From Streptomyces kaniharaensis (GTDB lineage Bacteria; Actinomycetota; Actinomycetes; Streptomycetales; Streptomycetaceae), in the NCBI RefSeq assembly GCF_009569385.1, contig NZ_WBOF01000001.1:2738001-2802000 (forward strand): a stretch of DNA of 64,000 bases, written 5' to 3'. Every line of letters begins with the position of its first letter. Within the stretch, counting starts at the first letter, position 1. Below the pieces are notes generated by a model. It was given only the letters and a program-made list of their open reading frames with translations, had not been told where the DNA came from and did no database searches. Below are positions 45,521 through 55,461 of the stretch, piece after piece. Position numbers and translations under genes: made by a program.

Positions 45521-46452
45521 ATGCAGCCCCCACTCGCCCGGAAGTCATGCGAGGAAGCGTCGTCCGGTCCTCCACTCGGCGCGGGAAAGCCCTGGCGGGT
45601 GGCCGCCGATGTCGCCTCGGTGCTGCAGATCGCCCGCGCGCATGATGCCGTACGCGGGCTCGACGACGACGAGAAGGGTACGGATACTATCCGCACCCCC
45701 GGCGGTGACCAGCAGGTTTCCATCATCAGCGAGTCCGGCCTCTACTCGTTGGTCCTTCGCTCCAGGAAGCCCGACACCAAGAAGTTCCGCCGCTGGGTCA
45801 CCCACGAAGTACTACCCGCCATCCGAAGGACCGGCCGGTACGCGGTCGAAGATCACACGGCTTCGGCTCTGCCGTCCGAGACCGCCGCGGTCTTCGGATC
45901 CGTCGCTCGGGCCGGTCTGGAGGCACTCCTCGCCTTGGCCCGCACCGACCCTCGTGATGCCGCCGCCGTGATCGCCGAGGCACTGTCACAAACGCATCCC
46001 GACCAAGTGTCGACGATCACGTCGGGACTTCTGGTCAACCGCGGCCCTGAAGCACCGCCTGAGGTGCCACCCATCTCCTCCGGGACGCCACCCGAAATGC
46101 CTGCGCAACGGGCAGCATCGGCGCCTCTCTGGCACACTCGGATCCCTGAGAACGCCATTCCCTTCAGCGCTTGGTGGAGATCCTCAGCTGCGAGTTCAAC
46201 CGGCCCGAGCTCAGTCGCGACCAGCTCTTCGCGATCGCCCGTGACGCCCGACTACTGCGACGGTTGACCGCACCGTACAGCGGCAATACGCTCACCGATC
46301 CGCGCCTGTCAGGGCTCTTCGTCGTCCGCCGCATCGGTGGAGCTGCACACGGCTGGCCCTGCACTCACCACTACCAGCCACTCGTCCTGCCTCAAGGCAT
46401 CATGATCATGCGTCAGCTGGTCGCACAGGACATCGAACGCGGCGTGCTGTAG
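45521..46452 (+). pseudogene. BRO-N phage antirepressor-like gene, truncated and frameshifted
   Basis: The first frame carries a BRO-N domain: KPWRVAADVASVLQIARAHD, IISESGLYSLVLRSRKPDTK and KFRRWVTHEVLPAIRRTGRY. A stop codon directly precedes the ATG at 45521 and there is no ribosome site, so the normal N-terminal strand is missing. Near 46165 the homologous C-terminal part moves to another frame (RLVEILSCEFNRPELSRDQL ... MIMRQLVAQDIERGVL, stop at 46450-46452), as after a one-base loss. BRO antirepressors come from prophages and mobile elements, in line with the flanking toxin-antitoxin pair. Confidence 0.7.
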
Positions 46453-46498
46453 CGCACTCTCCGCTGTGGGCGGCAGAGCAGCAGTCGGTCGATCTGGT

Positions 46499-48019
46499 CT
46501 AGTCCGCAGCAGGCGGCGGAGCCAGGCCCCGGGACTTGGCGAGCTTGACCCCTACCGGGATCAACATCCGACCGAGCGGGGTATCCGGGTGGTCACGGAG
46601 GATGATCCGAGGGTCCGTTCGAGTGGACCGGTCGACGAACCGAAGCAACTCGCGTTCTATGTCATCCGTAGTCGGCCGATTCGCCGGCTCCAGATCGAGC
46701 ATCGCGGTGATGAGCCCGCTCAGCGCGGGACCGGCGTGCACGGCGGGCGGGTACTCCCCATGGGCTATCCGATAACCGACGACGCCGGGAGACGTGTCAT
46801 CGAACGGGCTCCTGCCCTCGACCATGGTGTAGAGAACAGTGCCGAGCGACCAAAGGTCAGAGGCCGGGAGATCCTGGCCCCGCCAGCGCTCCGGAGCGAT
46901 GAATGGCGGCGAGCCCATGACAGTCCCATCGGAGTTCGTGGGGCTTGCTGTCTCGTGGAACACCGCTAGCCCGAAGTCGACGAGGACGGCGCTTCCGTCC
47001 TGCCGGAACAGAACGTTCTCCGGCTTGACATCCCTGTGCAGGATGCCGTGGCCGTGAACAGCCGAGATCCCGTGCAGGAGGTCGAGACCTATGCGGGCCG
47101 TCTCATCGACGGGTAACGGGGCGTGTTCGCGCAGGACCCGGTCCAGGCTGCGCGGATTGAGGAGTTCCATGACGGTCCAGATCTCGTTCCCGAGGTCGAC
47201 AACGTCGTGGATGGCAACCACGTTGGGGTGGTTGACCCGGGCGAGGGCCCATGCCTCGGTGCGCGCCCTGGCGAGGAAGCCCTCGCGGTCACGGGAGTGA
47301 GGCGTCTCGATCAGCTTGAGCGCAACACGGCGGTCGAGGCGAGTGTCGATCGCCTCCCAAAGTGCTCCGGCACCACCCTGGCCGATCAGTTCACGCAGAC
47401 GGTATCGACCGTCTATCAGCTCCGGATCGAGATGGGCGTCGGGTACGGGGTTACGCGGGATTGTTCCGAACAATGCCCTGGTGCCATGTTCGGAGCCCTT
47501 ACCCGCTTGCGCGTCGTGGGGGCGGTAGGCGGTCAAGAGCGCGGTCAACAGGAGGGCTGTCTGTTCAGCCTGGTGACGGGCTTGTTCGCTCTCGTCGAGT
47601 CGCCACCGGAGCTTGTCGAGTTCGTCCTGGGTGGCCAGCAGCCGAACCATGAGCTGGTCACGGTCCAGGACGGGGCCCATGGCCATTGTCGCGTCGTTGG
47701 CCGCACGCCACAGTGGGGCGATCTCATCGAGTCTGCGCTGGCGATCGGCATTGTCGCTCGAGCAGATGTCTGCGACGGCCTCGACGAAGGCCCAGGAGAG
47801 CCTTTCGCCCTTGAGTGGTTCGTAAAGCTGGCGCTGCGACGGGACAAGCGTGTCGTCGGCATGGCCGAAGTGTTCGGGGCGGAGCTGTGCGTGCAGGCCG
47901 GCTACGGTCAGGTCGGCTTCCTTCAGCCAGCTCCGCAGCAAGGTGGCGACCTGTTCCGGGGGGCTGTCGCCTAACTCCTTGAACCGTCGTCCCGGCTTCC
48001 TCGGCTCGGCGGTTGCCAC
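46499..48019 (-). CDS. Serine/threonine protein kinase (cytosolic)
   Basis: A 506-aa Hanks-type kinase without a membrane helix. The N-terminal 190 residues (FKELGDSPPEQVATLLRSWL, SQRQLYEPLKGERLSWAFVE and a coiled segment LATQDELDKLRWRLDESEQA) resemble streptomycete regulator N-termini. The kinase domain has ELIGQGGAGALWEA (P-loop), VALKLIE (Lys), the catalytic loop HGILHRDVKPENVLF, DFGLAVFHE and APERWRGQD. GTG 48019 follows GGGGGAG. There is no PASTA or sensor domain, so the signal is presumably cytoplasmic. Target unknown. Confidence 0.9.
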   Translation of the reverse strand: MATAEPRKPGRRFKELGDSPPEQVATLLRSWLKEADLTVAGLHAQLRPEHFGHADDTLVPSQRQLYEPLKGERLSWAFVEAVADICSSDNADRQRRLDEIAPLWRAANDATMAMGPVLDRDQLMVRLLATQDELDKLRWRLDESEQARHQAEQTALLLTALLTAYRPHDAQAGKGSEHGTRALFGTIPRNPVPDAHLDPELIDGRYRLRELIGQGGAGALWEAIDTRLDRRVALKLIETPHSRDREGFLARARTEAWALARVNHPNVVAIHDVVDLGNEIWTVMELLNPRSLDRVLREHAPLPVDETARIGLDLLHGISAVHGHGILHRDVKPENVLFRQDGSAVLVDFGLAVFHETASPTNSDGTVMGSPPFIAPERWRGQDLPASDLWSLGTVLYTMVEGRSPFDDTSPGVVGYRIAHGEYPPAVHAGPALSGLITAMLDLEPANRPTTDDIERELLRFVDRSTRTDPRIILRDHPDTPLGRMLIPVGVKLAKSRGLAPPPAAD

Positions 48020-48165
48020 CAGTACTCCCCCGAATTGTCACCGGACAACCGGTGTTGTCCGCGTACTACACCCCACGGGCAAGACTGCCGTACCAACCCG
48101 GGCCATAGTCAACTCGCGGGCCTTCGACGGTAGATGGCCCTGGTCACAACTCACCGGAGATTGCC

Positions 48166-48315
48166 ATGTTGCGCTCGTCGAAGTTGTTCCGCAGCCGCAT
48201 GTCCAGTCTGCTTTGCTGGCTGGACTCGCCGAGCGGGAGGGGGTTTCGGTGGATCGTCACCACCGGGTTGGCGGTGACCGCACTGGCGCTGGGGGTAGAA
48301 CGGCCTGAGGTATGA
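48166..48315 (+). CDS. Possible small membrane peptide (49 aa), doubtful
   Basis: ATG with CGGAGATTGCC directly upstream. The product begins MLRSSKLFRSRMSSLLCWLD and has a hydrophobic stretch WIVTTGLAVTALALGV, ending ERPEV. It lies in the 454-base gap between the kinase and the first thiC fragment, where nothing else was recognised. It could be a remnant. Confidence 0.3.
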   Translation: MLRSSKLFRSRMSSLLCWLDSPSGRGFRWIVTTGLAVTALALGVERPEV

Positions 48316-48473
48316 GAAGTTCCCTCCCGGAGAGGGTCGGTGGTCCACGTGAGAGAAGAGACGACCGGTGAGCAACCGAAGCCGATCGTGAGCCTCTGAG
48401 GCGCCCAGGCACACATGGGCGGCCGTACCGGGAGCATCACTCACCCGGTCCGGCCGCCCACGGCGTCGCGGTG

Positions 48474-48657
48474 TCGGTCCGCCAGCGGGAGGTAGACCCA
48501 ATTGCCCTGGGCCCTGAACCCCTCGGACATGGCCTGCATGCCGGCCACGCCCTCCGCGTCGTAGTCGGTGTTCACGGCGGTGGAGCCGTCGCCGTGCTCG
48601 TCGCGGATCTTCTGGGAGATCTTCATCGATGACAACTTCAGCCTGAAACCAGCACAT
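48474..48657 (-). pseudogene. thiC 3'-end fragment A
   Basis: Nearly base-identical to the last ~150 bases of thiC at 52954 ([18 protein letters not shown]... [30 protein letters not shown]). The stop TGA has changed to CGA and the frame reads on. The Fe-S motif region upstream is altered (CAGFRLKLSS in place of MCGPKFCS) by a 7-base insert that is also present in fragment C. No start or catalytic part is present. Confidence 0.9.
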
Positions 48658-48797
48658 TGGGGCATGACGGGTAGTAGCCATCGCTCAGCGGTATCGAGGT
48701 GGCCGCCCGGGTTCTCTGCGGCGACCACCGCCATCAACTGACGTTGCTCACCGGGACCGTGATCCTCGCACCGACCCTGATGACCATGCCCGTGACG

Positions 48798-49454
48798 TCA
48801 GCGGCGCTCGGGACGGACGAAGCGCAGGGCGAGCCGGATCGCCGGGAGCAGCGTCCAGCACAGTGAGGCCGAGTGAGTGACCAGCGCGACAGGTATCGAC
48901 GCCGTGAATGTCACGACCATTGCGGCGTTCCAGGACAGGGTGTTGGTGATCACCGAGGGTGGGGTGTGGTCCTTCAGTAGCCCGCGGTGTCGCAGTGCGG
49001 AGAAGGCCCGCCAGAGGAACAGACCCGCGAGAGCCTGGCTGGCCGCGTAGGCGGTGAACTGGATCTGGAACGCGTCGGCCTCATTGGTCAGCAGCTTGGT
49101 GGCGAACGGCATGGTGACGATCATGAGCAGCCACAGCAGGTTCCAGTGGATCGCGCTACCCGTCAGCCCCTTCGCGTAACGGAACAGGCGCTGATGGAAC
49201 AGCCAGTGCATGGCGACGGCCGAGAAGCTGATCAAGAACGCCACGTACTCCGTCAGGTGCTCACGCAGGAAGTGCAGAACACCGCCGTTGCCGTGGACCT
49301 CTCCGTGCGGGACCGGTAGCTCCAGCGCAAGCAGCGTGATGGCGATGGCGATCACGGCGTCCGAGAAGTAGATCAACCGTTCCGGGCTGACCAGCTCGGC
49401 CTCGTCGGACTCTCCGTGCATCCTGCCTGTGGGTCGCGCAGCCGTCTCGGCCAT
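48798..49454 (-). CDS. TMEM175/DUF1211-family potassium channel-like protein
   Basis: A 218-aa integral membrane protein with six helices. The signature RLIYFSDAVIAIAITLLALE holds the F-S-D motif of bacterial TMEM175 channels; helix 2-3 (LTEYVAFLISFSAVAMHWLF then HQRLFRY) and NLLWLLMIVTMPFATKLLTN also match. Bacterial TMEM175 proteins form K+-permeable tetramers. ATG 49454 is preferred because GGAGG precedes it by 11 bases; upstream ATGs at 49478 and 49514 are alternatives. It lies inside the tract bounded by thiC 3'-end copies. Confidence 0.85.
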   Translation of the reverse strand: MAETAARPTGRMHGESDEAELVSPERLIYFSDAVIAIAITLLALELPVPHGEVHGNGGVLHFLREHLTEYVAFLISFSAVAMHWLFHQRLFRYAKGLTGSAIHWNLLWLLMIVTMPFATKLLTNEADAFQIQFTAYAASQALAGLFLWRAFSALRHRGLLKDHTPPSVITNTLSWNAAMVVTFTASIPVALVTHSASLCWTLLPAIRLALRFVRPERR

Positions 49455-49609
49455 CTCGCCGTATCCCTCCGATTTCAGCATTGAACTTGTACCTGTTGTG
49501 GTCTGTGCCGCCATCTGCGCGGCGGATGGACATCAGTCGTATGGGCCCGGCGTTCCAGCACCGTCGTCGACGCTGTCGAACGTGGCCGTCGGGCGCGGTG
49601 CCCGCCCGG

Positions 49610-50164
49610 TCAGGCCGTGGTGTGTGCGACGGCCTTGGCCTGGGCCCGGGCGGCGTACCGGCCGGAGATCACGAAGGGGATCACGAACCCGAGGACCTGC
49701 ACTGTGATCAGGGGCAGCGTCGCGGCGTGGTCGTAGGCGACGATGAGGGCGCACGCGACGGCAGCGGCGGCGAACGCCGTGGTCCACACGCCGGTCAGCA
49801 CCATGTTGACGCGGATGAAGCCGGGTGCGTTCCAGAATTTCTCGGGCACCTGGGACCGGGCGATGGAGAGGGTGAACGGCCGGCGCACCACCAGGGAGGC
49901 CAGTGCCGTGACCGCGAGGACGGCGTTGGCCAGCGCGCACGTCCACGTGTTCAGGCCCGATTCCGGGGCAGCGAGCGAGATCACGGCCATTGCCACGAAG
50001 AACGCGCACGTGGCGGCGCCCAGCAGGTCCACGCCGCCGGCGCGAAGCCGGCCGGCCAGCGACAGTACGGCGACCAGGGCGGCGGCGCACATGCCCAGCC
50101 TCCAGTCGAGCGGGCTCAGTGCCGCGTAGCAGAGCCATGGTGCGAAACCTCGGACGTAGTTCAC
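49610..50164 (-). CDS. Multi-pass membrane protein of unknown function (184 aa)
   Basis: About five hydrophobic segments: FAPWLCYAALS, LGMCAAALVAVLSLAG, LLGAATCAFFVAMAVISLAA, ALANAVLAVTALASLVV and two near the C-terminus (TTAFAAAAVACALIVAYD, LITVQVLGFVIPFVIS). The loop RRPFTLSIARSQVPEKFWNA then PGFIRVNMVLTGVWT is reminiscent of intracellular septation/inner-membrane proteins, but I cannot assign a family. GTG 50164 has a GGGG site upstream; ATG 50194 is possible. It is transcribed divergently from a PadR regulator 109 bases away, which probably controls it. Confidence 0.7.
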   Translation of the reverse strand: MNYVRGFAPWLCYAALSPLDWRLGMCAAALVAVLSLAGRLRAGGVDLLGAATCAFFVAMAVISLAAPESGLNTWTCALANAVLAVTALASLVVRRPFTLSIARSQVPEKFWNAPGFIRVNMVLTGVWTTAFAAAAVACALIVAYDHAATLPLITVQVLGFVIPFVISGRYAARAQAKAVAHTTA

Positions 50165-50240
50165 CGCGGCTATCCCCCCGGAGTCACATTCCAATGTTGG
50201 ACGGTCAAAGGATGACGGGTCATGTTTGTTCTGTCCAGTC

Positions 50241-50252
50241 CTGACATGTCAG
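50241..50252. promoter_or_regulatory. Candidate PadR operator
   Basis: Perfect 12-bp palindrome CTGACATGTCAG, 20 bases upstream of the PadR start in the divergent promoter region. PadR sites usually contain ATGT/ACAT half-sites, which this one does. Confidence 0.5.
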
Positions 50253-50272
50253 CCCGGTAGTAGGGTTCGGGT

Positions 50273-50794
50273 ATGAGCCTGCGCCACGCGATCCTGGGCC
50301 TGCTGGCCGAGAACCCCAGTAGCGGATACGACCTCATGAAGCGCTTCGAGACCTCGCTCGCCTTCGTCTGGCCGGCGAAGCAGAGCCAGGTCTACGGCGA
50401 GCTCGCCAGACTCAGCGAGGCCGGGTTGATCGAGGTCACCGGCACCGGCGCCCGCAATCGCCGCGAGTACGGCATCACCGATGCGGGGCGCGCCGAACTG
50501 AGGGACTGGATGATCGGGCCCGGCTCCGAGGCCGCCTACCGCAGCCCCGCACTGCTGCGCGTCTTCTTCCTGTGGACGCTGCAGCGCGAGGAGGGCGCCG
50601 CCTACCTCCAGGAATTCGCCCGCCGCAACAAGGCGCGCCACGCCTTCCTCGAAAGCCTCCGTGACGGCGCGGAGTGGCGCGGTGATCCCGTCCAGGTCTG
50701 CGAGTGGCTGGCACTGGAGTTCGGGATCCGCGCCTCCCAGTCCTCCGGGGACTGGGCGGAGTGGGCAGCTGAGCAGCTGACCGAGCACCTGTAG
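50273..50794 (+). CDS. PadR-family transcriptional regulator
   Basis: A 173-aa regulator. The winged helix-turn-helix reads MSLRHAILGLLAENPSSGYD, KRFETSLAFVWPAKQSQVYG and ELARLSEAGLIEVTGTGARN, ending in RREYGITDAGRAELRDWM; a C-terminal helical dimerisation part follows (LLRVFFLWTLQREEGAAYLQ, EWLALEFGIRASQ). PadR proteins usually repress an adjacent exporter or membrane gene and their own promoter. The divergent membrane protein at 49610 is the likely target. Confidence 0.9.
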   Translation: MSLRHAILGLLAENPSSGYDLMKRFETSLAFVWPAKQSQVYGELARLSEAGLIEVTGTGARNRREYGITDAGRAELRDWMIGPGSEAAYRSPALLRVFFLWTLQREEGAAYLQEFARRNKARHAFLESLRDGAEWRGDPVQVCEWLALEFGIRASQSSGDWAEWAAEQLTEHL

Positions 50795-50832
50795 GCCAGG
50801 CCAGGCCCGCCCCGGCTCACTCCGCCAGTGCG

Positions 50833-50939
50833 TCAGTCGGCCGGCGGGATGTAGACCCGGTTGCCCTGGACCTTCAACTCCTCGGACTTCGTCTTCATGC
50901 CCTCCAGCGCCTCGGCGTCAACGTCGCTGGTCACGACTG
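50833..50939 (-). pseudogene. thiC 3'-end fragment B
   Basis: About 35 codons matching the ThiC C-terminus: AVVTSDVDAEALEGMKTKSE then ELKVQGNRVYIPPAD and a kept TGA at 50833-50835. It diverges from the intact gene more than fragment A does. An in-frame stop lies just upstream, so nothing longer is encoded. Confidence 0.85.
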
Positions 50940-51142
50940 CCGCGCATCAGCGTCTGCTCGGCCGGGCTCAAGGTGTTCCAAGGCTGCATGGCGTGGATCA
51001 TCCCAGGCACGGCCTCAGGTCACTGAGCGGATTTCTGCGCAGCAATGGCCGCTGTCGCTGACCGGCAGGCCGGACCCGCCACGTCGAAGCGCCGCTCCGG
51101 GAAACCAACGGGACCCGGAGCGACGCAGTCGGTCAGACCAGA

Positions 51143-51320
51143 TCAGTCCGCCAGCGGCAGGTAGACCTTGTTTCCCTGGGCCTTGAACTCGTCGGATATG
51201 GCCTTCATGCCCTCGACGGCTTCCTCGTCGTACTCCGGCGAGGCCTGACCCTGGCCGAACTGCTCATTGACGCTTTTGCTGATCTTCATCGACGACAACT
51301 TCAGTCCGAAACCAGCACAT
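51143..51320 (-). pseudogene. thiC 3'-end fragment C
   Basis: Encodes an uninterrupted 48-codon ThiC-like tail: MKISKSVNEQFGQGQASPEY then DEEAVEGMKAISDEFKAQGN KVYLPLAD, with stop at 51143-51145. About half to two thirds of residues match the intact tail. It uses codons unusual for this genome (AAA, AAT, ATA, GGA, GGT). Upstream it shares with fragment A the 7-base insert in the Fe-S motif. Between 50795 and 51401 nothing else was recognised. Confidence 0.85.
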
Positions 51321-51401
51321 CGCGTCTGAATGCGCCGACATGATGCCTTCTGGGCGGCATCGGGGCGCGACGCGGGGACGGCTCGGCGTGCCGTGGCAGG
51401 G

Positions 51402-52754
51402 TCAGCGCCGGGGGTAGACGAGGACCGGGCCGATGCCGGTGTCGATGCCGAAGACCGCGGCGTCCGCAGCGATCAGGTCCGGGACGAGCGTCCCGGCGGG
51501 GAGCGCGGATGCCTGGCCGTTGGCCAGGGTGACCGAGGTCGGTGTGTCCCTCAGGCTGCCGGTGGCCTGGTCGGGTGTCTTGGCGTTGCCGTACGCCGTT
51601 CCGTCCTTGTCCACCGTGGTCAGTTGGACGGGGTTCCGGGCGCCGGTCGCCTCAAAGCAGTAGCCCTTCTTCTCCTGCAGGTCGAAGACCGCGAGGCCGG
51701 CGATCAGGTAGCGCCCGTCGGCCGACAGTCGTGGCTCGGCCTTCTTGCCCGTGCACTCGACCGTGGCGAGCGCCTGGCCGGTCCCGCCGTCGTGCACGGC
51801 CCAGATCGACCTGTCGTTGTCGTGCCCGGTGAGCGGCCAGGCGGCCACGACACGGCCATCGGGTGATCCGTAGGCCATCACCTTGCCGGCGCCCACCATG
51901 GGGCTCGCCCCCGCCGGCACCACGTCGCCGCTGAACCAGCCGCCGAGCACCCAGAAGGCGCCGAAGCCCTGAACCAGCGGGCCGGCCGAGGTCAGCCCTG
52001 CGACGCCCGTACTCGTGTTGCACGAGCCGATGGCCAGCTCGCAGGGCTTGGGGGCGTTCAGGGCGGGGTCGTTCCGGCGGTACGTGGTGACCTGGCCCGA
52101 GAGCACGTCCACCACGGCCGCGGACCCGGCCAGCTGCACCGTGGCGAGGCCGCCGTCGCGCTGGACGCCGTAGCCGGTGGCCTTGTCCGGGACCGTGGTC
52201 TCCTTGACCGGCGCCGCCTCACCGCTGGACGCGGTGTCGTACGCGGCGAGACGTGTGACGCCGCTCGCCCGGTTCACGCCGTCCCCGCCTTCGGTACCCG
52301 TGACCGCGAGGACCGCGTATTCCTTACCGGCCTTGTGCGTGACGAACACCATCGCGTCGGCATCCAGGCTGTCGCGCGTGGGATTGGCGACCGGCTTGCT
52401 CCGCCAGCGGATCGCGCCGGTCTTCGCGTCGTAGGCGAGAACGCTCGCGGTCTTCTTGTCCTCGGAGATCGAACGGAACAGGATCAGTCCCGCGTCGGAT
52501 GCGACAGCCGGACCACCCAGGTTCCCGTCCTTGCCCGCCGCGACCTCCCATCCCCTTGTACTGTCGAACGCCGCCGGAATCGGTTTGGCCGGCGCGGCGG
52601 ACCGGGACGGCACGGCAGACTGGGACGGCACGGCAACCGAGGTCTGCGTCCGGGACTCCTTGGGATCACCTGTTCCCGACGAACCTCCACACGCGGTGAG
52701 TGAGAATGCCGCGAGCGTCACGAACGCCCCCGCCTTCACCACTGATCTGACCAT
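51402..52754 (-). CDS. Secreted lipoprotein with PQQ/beta-propeller-like repeats
   Basis: A 450-aa lipoprotein: signal peptide VRSVVKAGAFVTLAAFSLTA with lipobox LTAC (Cys22), a Ser/Ala/Pro linker, then a beta-rich domain with repeating strands typical of a PQQ-like propeller: AAGKDGNLGGPAVASDAGLI, VLAYDAKTGAIRWRSKPVAN, GVTRLAAYDTASSGEAAPVK and IWAVHDGGTGQALATVECTG. Binding partners are unknown. ATG 52754 has GGGGGAAG 8 bases upstream; the extended frame to 52868 was rejected. It lies between fragment C and intact thiC. Confidence 0.85.
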   Translation of the reverse strand: MVRSVVKAGAFVTLAAFSLTACGGSSGTGDPKESRTQTSVAVPSQSAVPSRSAAPAKPIPAAFDSTRGWEVAAGKDGNLGGPAVASDAGLILFRSISEDKKTASVLAYDAKTGAIRWRSKPVANPTRDSLDADAMVFVTHKAGKEYAVLAVTGTEGGDGVNRASGVTRLAAYDTASSGEAAPVKETTVPDKATGYGVQRDGGLATVQLAGSAAVVDVLSGQVTTYRRNDPALNAPKPCELAIGSCNTSTGVAGLTSAGPLVQGFGAFWVLGGWFSGDVVPAGASPMVGAGKVMAYGSPDGRVVAAWPLTGHDNDRSIWAVHDGGTGQALATVECTGKKAEPRLSADGRYLIAGLAVFDLQEKKGYCFEATGARNPVQLTTVDKDGTAYGNAKTPDQATGSLRDTPTSVTLANGQASALPAGTLVPDLIAADAAVFGIDTGIGPVLVYPRR

Positions 52755-52953
52755 GCGCTTCCCCCAAAAGCACCTCTGCACAGCGACTATGACGGTACGA
52801 CAGGTTTCCCATTTCCAGCACGGAGAACCGTCCCACCATGGCAGCACCCGGCCGCCCGCCTCGTCCACGGGATTTCGGGTGGCCCGGAGACAGCCCCCGG
52901 AAACGGCAGAGCGCCGCCCCGAGGTGATTGGGGCGGCGCTCAGGTGTCCTGGG

Positions 52954-54905
<1,952 letters not shown>

Positions 54906-55028
54906 GTCCGCAGGCGGTGTTGCCTGCGCATGACGCCCAACACCGTAGCGAGCGGATCGCCGCAGGTCCAGATGGCTTCCGGTGCGGATGGCTTCCGGTG
55001 CGCGGACGGCGGCGGCAGACTGGTGCGC

Positions 55029-55229
55029 ATGGTCGGACTGACGGGGCGGGTCACGGGGAAGGTCGGCGCGGGGCTGGTCGGGGAGGTGCTGGTACACGTG
55101 CCCGAGCGGCAGGGGACGGAGGCGTTCCTGGCGTACCTGGCGGTGCCGGGGGATCCGCTGCCGCTCGGTACGCAGGTGGTCGTGGTGGAGTACCAGGCGC
55201 CGCGGACGGTCTTCGTGTCGCCGGTCTGA
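55029..55229 (+). CDS. Small NfeD-like protein (66 aa)
   Basis: MVGLTGRVTGKVGAGLVGEV then LVHVPERQGTEAFLAYLAVP and PLPLGTQVVVVEYQAPRTVF form a compact all-beta pattern like the OB-fold C-terminal domain of NfeD. No membrane helix is present. It lies 232 bases upstream of a flotillin gene on the same strand; NfeD and flotillin genes are typical neighbours, so a joint role at the membrane is likely. ATG 55029 is chosen because homologous-looking sequence begins there. Confidence 0.65.
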   Translation: MVGLTGRVTGKVGAGLVGEVLVHVPERQGTEAFLAYLAVPGDPLPLGTQVVVVEYQAPRTVFVSPV

Positions 55230-55461
55230 CGGGCACGGCGCTCGTCCGACGGGCACGGCGCGCGAACCTCTTCGGACGCCCTTCGGACTCCCATCGGGCC
55301 CCGTGTGACACATCCGTACCGCCACCGGGACGAAGTCACGACGTCATCCTCTGGCGCGCGATCACGAACAGGCGCAGAATCTCCGCTGCCACCGCGTCCG
55401 CGCACTCCTGCACAACCACGCGCAGCCACGGAGCGGTGTGCCCTGAAGGGGGAGTCTGCCG

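Noticed and set aside
48474..51320. thiC-like short frames as RiPP precursor peptides
   Set aside because: The similarity to the ThiC C-terminus is continuous to the stop, there is no modification enzyme nearby, and the frames have no leader/core pattern.
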